Under the pieces are notes generated by a model. It worked only from the letters and a program-made list of their open reading frames with translations. It did no database searches and was not told the origin of the DNA. Made by a program: the position numbers and the translations under genes. A DNA stretch of 27,548 bases from positions 1-27,548 of the forward strand of contig JAZSCN010000001.1 of the NCBI GenBank assembly GCA_045602925.1, read 5' to 3'. Shown here piece after piece: positions 23,529 through 27,548 of this stretch (within the stretch, counting starts at the first letter, position 1; each line of letters opens with the position of its first letter). The stretch comes from UBA7477 sp045602925. GTDB taxonomy: Bacteria > Bacillota > Clostridia > Oscillospirales > Ruminococcaceae.

Positions 23529-24344
23529 TTATTCAATAAAGCCTGCAAATCTTAAATAAAGGTCAGCTAGCTGATTACCCCATATTGCACAAGTAGCAAT
23601 ACCAAGTGACAGCCAAGGTCCAAAGGCAAACTTCGAACCACCAGTGCAGTGCTTTATAATCATACCTGCAATCGAAGCAGTCACAAGACCAATAAAGAAC
23701 GCCGCAACAGTCGCCTTGACGCCAAGGAATAAACCTGCAGCAGCCATAAGGTAAACATCACCTCTGCCCATAGCCTTTCCCTTGGAAAGAAGCTCAATGG
23801 CAAGGAGTATCAGACTTACTGCAAAGAAACCGATTATTCGGCTCTTTAAATCTGCATCGTCAATGTGATAAAGGTCAATTTCAAATTGCCAGCGAAGGTA
23901 ATCAAGTATACCAAGCAGTGCAATAAGAAGTACCATATAGTTCGAGATAAGCTGTGTGTCCCAGTCCATGAAGAAAACTACAATAAGTGCCGACATTAAA
24001 AGGCAAACTAAAATAGCCTTGACAGGACTGTACATAAAGTCGTAGTACATAAAAACGAGTACATATATAATACCGTTGAGCGCCTCGACAATACAGTATC
24101 TCGGAGAAATCTTAGCTCCACAGCTGCGACACTTGCCACGCAAGAACAACCAGCTGAAAACAGGAATAAGGTCGTAACGCTTAATCTGTGCACCGCAGGT
24201 CATACAGTGGGAGTTTTGCTTGGTAAGAGACTCCTCCTTAGGCAGACGATAAATGCAGACGTTTAAAAAGCTACCAATCGTAATTCCAAAAAGGAATATG
24301 AAGGTGTATACTATAATATAGTATACAAGCTCAGAAACGGACAT
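23529..24344 (-). CDS. pilD: PilD, type IV prepilin peptidase / N-methyltransferase
   Basis: The frame is open to 24383, but the ATG at 24344 follows AGGAGG (24351-24356 on the minus strand). The 271-residue polytopic protein has GSFLNVCIYRLP (24-35), a zinc-type pair CMTCGAQI (Cys47, Cys50) and CRSCGAKI (Cys72, Cys75), the first catalytic Asp in FFMDWDTQLIS (probably Asp127), and the second in GRGD (Asp196). The methyltransferase region is present, so it should both cut the leader peptides after Gly and methylate the new N-terminus. It serves the prepilins around it. It is on the opposite strand, in the middle of the cluster, and so has its own control. Confidence 0.96.
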   Translation of the reverse strand: MSVSELVYYIIVYTFIFLFGITIGSFLNVCIYRLPKEESLTKQNSHCMTCGAQIKRYDLIPVFSWLFLRGKCRSCGAKISPRYCIVEALNGIIYVLVFMYYDFMYSPVKAILVCLLMSALIVVFFMDWDTQLISNYMVLLIALLGILDYLRWQFEIDLYHIDDADLKSRIIGFFAVSLILLAIELLSKGKAMGRGDVYLMAAAGLFLGVKATVAAFFIGLVTASIAGMIIKHCTGGSKFAFGPWLSLGIATCAIWGNQLADLYLRFAGFIE

Positions 24345-24373
24345 AAAAATCCTCCTAATATTAAGTTTTTTAT

Positions 24374-24402
24374 ATTGTAACATATTTTTTATAATTTTAC
24401 AA
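24374..24402 (-). promoter_or_regulatory. sigma-A promoter for pilD; divergent pilB control region
   Basis: On the minus strand TTGTAA (24397-24402) and TACAAT (24374-24379) are 17 bases apart. On the plus strand a TATAAT (24390-24395) with a poor -35 (TTTTTA, 24367-24372) may serve pilB, which would make the two promoters overlap. Confidence 0.65.
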
Positions 24403-24447
24403 GTATAAATTTAGCATTCAAATATAGCAAAAAGGAAGGGAATATCT

Positions 24448-26139
24448 ATGAGAAATGTACCAATCGGTCAATATCTGGTTGAGAAGGGCCTCTTAACAGA
24501 AGAAAATCTGCAGAAGGTACTCGACAAGCAGAAGGAATCTAAGGGTAAAATGTTCGGTGACGTTATCGTCGATATGGGACTTATATCCGATAAGGAGATG
24601 GCTAAGGTCCTCGCCGAAAGACTTAACGTTCAGTATGTAGACCTCGACGAAGTTAACTTCATCCCAGAGGTCGTAAAGAAGATTCCGGAGGCAGTTGCAA
24701 GAAAGTATAATATCATTGCAATCGGCCTTATGGGTAAGAGAATCAAGGTCGCAACAAGTGACCCTGCTAACTTCTATATCTTTGAAGACGTTAGAATTAT
24801 CACAGGATGTGACGTAGTTCCAGCGTTTGCAACAAAGATGTCAATCGCTAAGTATATCGGTAAGCTCTATTCAGCAGGTAGTGCAGAAAATATCGCTGCC
24901 GAAGCTTCACAGGCTGCCGAGGATATGGGCGATATCGACGTAACAGACCTCGACCTGTCAGCAGACAGAATCGAAAATGCGCCTATCGTAAAGCTCGCTA
25001 ATACAATTATCGAGAACTCGCATAGACATGAAGCAACCGACATACATATCGAGCCGTTTGAGAATTTTACAAGAATCAGAGTCCGTGTAAACGGTGACCT
25101 CGTAGAGCTCATGCCTCCTGTTTCTCCTCTCATCCATGGCCCACTTGTTACAAGATATAAGATTCTTTCTGGTATGAATATCGCCGAAAAGAGAGTCCCA
25201 CAGGACGGACGTATGTCAGCTGACGTTGACGGAACCCACCTTGACCTCCGTGTATCTAACCTTCCTACTGTACACGGCGAAAAGGTCGTTATCCGTATCC
25301 TCGCTACCGGTAACGTTGCAACCAGAAAGGTTACCGACCTCGGTATGAACGATACCAACTACCAGAAGTTTATCTCAATGCTGAAGGTTCCTCAGGGCGT
25401 TATGCTCGTAACAGGCCCTACAGGTTCCGGTAAAACAACAACTCTTTACGCCGCACTCGGCGAAATGGCTAAGCCACACGTTAACGTAATTACAGTAGAA
25501 GACCCAGTCGAAAAGGAAATCGAAGGTATCAACCAGTGTCAGATTAACGACAAGGCAGGTATGACATTCGCAGCAGCTCTGCGTTCTATCCTCCGTCAGG
25601 ACCCTGACATCATAATGGTCGGAGAAATGCGTGACCAGGAAACTTCAGAAATCGCCATTCGTGCCGCTATTACAGGACATATGGTGCTTTCAACACTCCA
25701 TACCAACGACGCCGCTTCAACAGTTACTCGTCTCGTGGACATGGGCGTTGCGCCTTACATGGTTGCAACCTCACTCATCGGTATCGTAGCACAAAGACTT
25801 ACAAAGGTGCTCTGCCCTGATTGTAAGAGGCTTCGAATGTCATCTACTGAGGATAATATACTCCTCGGAATCGATAAGGATGCTAGAATACCTATCTATG
25901 ACGCAGTAGGATGTCCAAGCTGTAATAATACCGGCTATAGAGGACGTACCGCTATTCACGAAATTCTGCTCTGTACATCAAGAATGGCTTCTCTCATTAC
26001 CTCAGGTGCAAAGGCAGACGCAATCGCTGAGCTCGCTAAGGAAGAGGGAACCAGACTTCTCCGTGATAACGTTGCTGACCTCGTTCAAGAGGGCAAGACA
26101 ACTATGGAAGAGCTTATCCGTGTAACTTACGCAGTATAA
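24448..26139 (+). CDS. pilB: PilB, type IV pilus extension ATPase with MshEN-like N-terminus
   Basis: The ATG at 24448 follows AAGGAAGGG. The 563-residue protein opens with two MshEN-like repeats (PIGQYLVEKGLLTEENLQKV, about 5-24, and MFGDVIVDMGLISDKEMAKV, about 35-54), a fold known to bind c-di-GMP in some GspE/PilB ATPases. The catalytic part has the Walker A GPTGSGKTTT (323-332), Asp box (about 348-358), Walker B DIIMVGEMRD (387-396), His box TGHMVLSTLHTND (409-421), and the zinc tetracysteine of the PilB/GspE family (Cys456, Cys459, Cys489, Cys492). It powers subunit addition through PilC. The gene is followed by pilT 21 bases later, with GGAGG between. Confidence 0.97.
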   Translation: MRNVPIGQYLVEKGLLTEENLQKVLDKQKESKGKMFGDVIVDMGLISDKEMAKVLAERLNVQYVDLDEVNFIPEVVKKIPEAVARKYNIIAIGLMGKRIKVATSDPANFYIFEDVRIITGCDVVPAFATKMSIAKYIGKLYSAGSAENIAAEASQAAEDMGDIDVTDLDLSADRIENAPIVKLANTIIENSHRHEATDIHIEPFENFTRIRVRVNGDLVELMPPVSPLIHGPLVTRYKILSGMNIAEKRVPQDGRMSADVDGTHLDLRVSNLPTVHGEKVVIRILATGNVATRKVTDLGMNDTNYQKFISMLKVPQGVMLVTGPTGSGKTTTLYAALGEMAKPHVNVITVEDPVEKEIEGINQCQINDKAGMTFAAALRSILRQDPDIIMVGEMRDQETSEIAIRAAITGHMVLSTLHTNDAASTVTRLVDMGVAPYMVATSLIGIVAQRLTKVLCPDCKRLRMSSTEDNILLGIDKDARIPIYDAVGCPSCNNTGYRGRTAIHEILLCTSRMASLITSGAKADAIAELAKEEGTRLLRDNVADLVQEGKTTMEELIRVTYAV

Positions 26140-26160
26140 TAACATTTGGAGGAAAATAAA

Positions 26161-27231
26161 ATGGCAACAGTTGATATTGATAAGATTTTGGATGAGTCCA
26201 GAGCGCTCGGATGCTCTGACCTTCACTTTACAGTAGGTATTCCACCAATCGTAAGACAGGGTGGTAGCCTTAGAAAGCTTTCTTCATATTCAGAAATGAC
26301 CGAGATTGACATTCTCCGTATCTGCGAAGCTATGTGTAACGAGATGCAGAAGAAGTCAATCAAGGAGCATATCGATACAGACTTTACATTCGTTTCAAAG
26401 AGAGGCTTCAGACACAGAGTTAACGTGTATCGCCAGAGAGGTAATACAGCTATCGCTATCCGTCTCTTGAGAAACGATATCCCTACACTTTCTGACCTTA
26501 ATCTTCCACCGGTTCTCGCTGAGTTTGCAATGAGACCTAGAGGACTCGTGCTCGTAACAGGCCCTACCGGTTCCGGTAAGTCTACAACACTCGCAGCTAT
26601 GATTGACCACGTTAACGTGAATAAGTCAGCTCATATCATCACTATCGAAGACCCAATCGAATATATGCACGGCCATAAGAGATGTATGGTTAACCAGAGA
26701 GAGGTCGGCGACGACGTTCCTGACTTTGCACTGGCACTCAGAGCTGCTCTTCGTGAGGACCCCGATGTAATCCTCGTAGGAGAGATGCGTGACTTTGAGA
26801 CAATTCAGGCCGCAGTAACCGCAGCTGAAACAGGACACCTTGTAATGTCAACACTTCATACAACAAGTGCGGCAGATACTATCAACCGTATCATCGACGT
26901 ATATCCTGAGCATCAGCAGCAGCAGATCAGAACACAGCTTGCAAACAACCTTGTAGGTGTAATTTCACAGACACTTATTCCTAAGAAGGACGGTACAGGC
27001 CGAATTGCATGTATGGAAATTCTTAACGTAACAGACGCTATTGCAGCAATGATCCGTGATAACAAGATTCACCTTATCCAGTCGGCGATCCAGACAGGTA
27101 AGCAGCAAGGTATGATGAGCCTTGACCAGGAGCTTGCACGTCTTGTTAAGTCCAACATTATCTCTGAAGCAGACGCAGTTGACAAGTGTCTTGATAAGCA
27201 GGAGTTCTACAGATTCCTCAGCCAGATGTAA
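26161..27231 (+). CDS. pilT: PilT, type IV pilus retraction ATPase
   Basis: A TTG at 26146 extends the frame by five codons, but it lies before GGAGG (26148-26152), so the ATG at 26161 is the start. The 356-residue length is that of PilT. Motifs are Walker A GPTGSGKS (134-141), Asp box TIEDPIEY (161-168), Walker B DVILVGEMRD (202-211), His box TGHLVMSTLHTT (224-235), and the PilT-specific C-terminal helix AIAAMIRDNKIHLIQSAIQTG (AIRNLIRE-type, 293-313). It lacks the tetracysteine of PilB. A retraction ATPase implies dynamic pili, used for twitching, DNA uptake or pulling cells to a surface. Confidence 0.97.
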   Translation: MATVDIDKILDESRALGCSDLHFTVGIPPIVRQGGSLRKLSSYSEMTEIDILRICEAMCNEMQKKSIKEHIDTDFTFVSKRGFRHRVNVYRQRGNTAIAIRLLRNDIPTLSDLNLPPVLAEFAMRPRGLVLVTGPTGSGKSTTLAAMIDHVNVNKSAHIITIEDPIEYMHGHKRCMVNQREVGDDVPDFALALRAALREDPDVILVGEMRDFETIQAAVTAAETGHLVMSTLHTTSAADTINRIIDVYPEHQQQQIRTQLANNLVGVISQTLIPKKDGTGRIACMEILNVTDAIAAMIRDNKIHLIQSAIQTGKQQGMMSLDQELARLVKSNIISEADAVDKCLDKQEFYRFLSQM

Positions 27232-27330
27232 AAAACAGCTTAAATATTACTTATTGTATCGCAATATTGTGCAAAATGACGAAAACACAGTAAAAATAAA
27301 GCCTATTCACCGTAGCGACGTAAAAATTCG

Positions 27331-27375
27331 TTCATAAATGGATTTATTTTTAGAAAAGTGTTGACATTTTATGAA
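27331..27375. repeat. inverted repeat bracketing the pilin -35 element
   Basis: TTCATAAA (27331-27338) and TTTATGAA (27368-27375) are exact inverted repeats around the TTGACA at 27361-27366. It may be an operator or chance in AT-rich DNA. Confidence 0.35.
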
Positions 27376-27389
27376 TAACGTGATATACT
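27361..27389 (+). promoter_or_regulatory. strong sigma-A promoter for the major pilin gene
   Basis: A perfect TTGACA (27361-27366) and TATACT (27384-27389) are 17 bases apart. Having its own promoter after pilT fits a subunit needed in great excess over the assembly proteins. Confidence 0.88.
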
Positions 27390-27394
27390 ATAAT

Positions 27395-27483
27395 CACAGA
27401 AGGGGAACAGAGAAAAAACTGAAGCCCTAAATCGAAAGCCGAAAGGCAAACAAATATATTTATTTTAAAAGGAGGTTTTCACT
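27395..27483 (+). promoter_or_regulatory. structured 5' leader of the major pilin mRNA
   Basis: The leader of about 90 bases can form GGG (27403-27405) with CCC (27425-27427) plus CAG (27408-27410) with CTG (27419-27421), then a GCC-GAAA-GGC tetraloop hairpin (27438-27447), an A/T-rich linker, and AAAAGGAGG. It does not match the GEMM-I or class II c-di-GMP riboswitch consensus. Confidence 0.45.
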
Positions 27484-27548
27484 ATGAAAACTACAAAGAA
27501 AGGTTTTACACTTATTGAGCTCATCGTTGTTATCGCTATCATCGGTGT
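27484..27548 (+). CDS. pilA: major type IV pilin (5' end only, cut by window edge)
   Basis: The ATG at 27484 follows AAAAGGAGG (27467-27475), the strongest ribosome binding site of the cluster. The visible 21 codons encode a short leader (MKTTKKG) cut after Gly7 and the mature start FTLIELIVVIAIIG with Glu at +5, a textbook type IVa pilin N-terminus. The short leader, strong promoter and separate position after pilT suggest that this is the main fibre subunit. The rest lies outside the window, so another minor pilin or pseudopilin cannot be excluded. Confidence 0.85.
   Translation, partial: MKTTKKGFTLIELIVVIAIIG

Noticed and set aside
24867..25358. 163-codon open frame on the minus strand inside pilB
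   Set aside because: It is antisense to the Walker-motif region of pilB, Ser/Arg/Thr-rich as expected for a shadow frame, and has no ribosome binding site.

Overview
The window looks like a chromosomal segment of a monoderm gut or rumen Clostridia, most likely Ruminococcus-like (Oscillospiraceae). The reasons are moderately low GC, AGGAGG-type ribosome binding sites, consensus sigma-A promoters with 17-bp spacers, a lipoprotein mannanase, and a type IV pilus (T4P) system without the outer-membrane parts PilP or PilQ. Genus is inferred, not proven. No tRNA, rRNA, CRISPR array, insertion sequence or integrase was seen, and no gene-free stretch exceeds 300 bases.

Layout. (1) 1-2182: right end of a prophage or phage-like element: C-terminal part of a tail/minor structural protein, two small proteins, an r1t-type holin and an NlpC/P60 endolysin, closed by a terminator. 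(2) 5234-2228, minus strand: operon of a family 2 glycosyltransferase, a HisKA_3-type sensor kinase, a NarL-type response regulator and a small membrane protein, from a consensus promoter at 5271-5299. (3) 5439-6833: a polyprenyl-phosphate sugar-1-phosphate transferase, divergent from (2); together they suggest cell-surface glycan synthesis. (4) 8605-6923, minus strand: a lipoprotein CBM35-like/GH26 beta-mannanase. Divergent from it, at 8757-11801, is a membrane protein with a degenerate GGDEF domain, an apparently intact EAL (c-di-GMP phosphodiesterase) domain and a C-terminal repeat region predicted to be a beta-solenoid. (5) 12388-11846, minus strand: an XRE-type regulator. Divergent from it is a two-gene unit (12651-14800) of an LtaS/OpgB-like phosphoglycerol transferase and a membrane protein. 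(6) 15020 to the window end: a T4P cluster of pilC, a pilM-pilN fusion, pilO, a very large PilX-like protein, two further prepilins (one 637 aa with Ig/InlB-like modules), pilD on the opposite strand, pilB, pilT, and the first codons of a major pilin gene cut by the window edge.

How the parts may work together. PilB and PilT would power extension and retraction through PilC. The PilMN fusion and PilO would form the alignment complex spanning membrane and wall. PilD would process the prepilins, and the large minor pilins would sit at the tip as adhesive modules. PilB begins with two MshEN-like repeats, a known c-di-GMP-binding fold, and a probable c-di-GMP phosphodiesterase lies about 3 kb upstream, so second-messenger control of the pilus is plausible. 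The phosphodiesterase and the mannanase share near-identical sequence boxes over their divergent -10 elements, which suggests co-regulation by plant glycan. These links are inference from gene order and motifs.

The most unusual items are the EAL/beta-solenoid fusion, the PilM-PilN fusion with matched acidic linkers in PilMN and PilO, and the oversized modular minor pilins.
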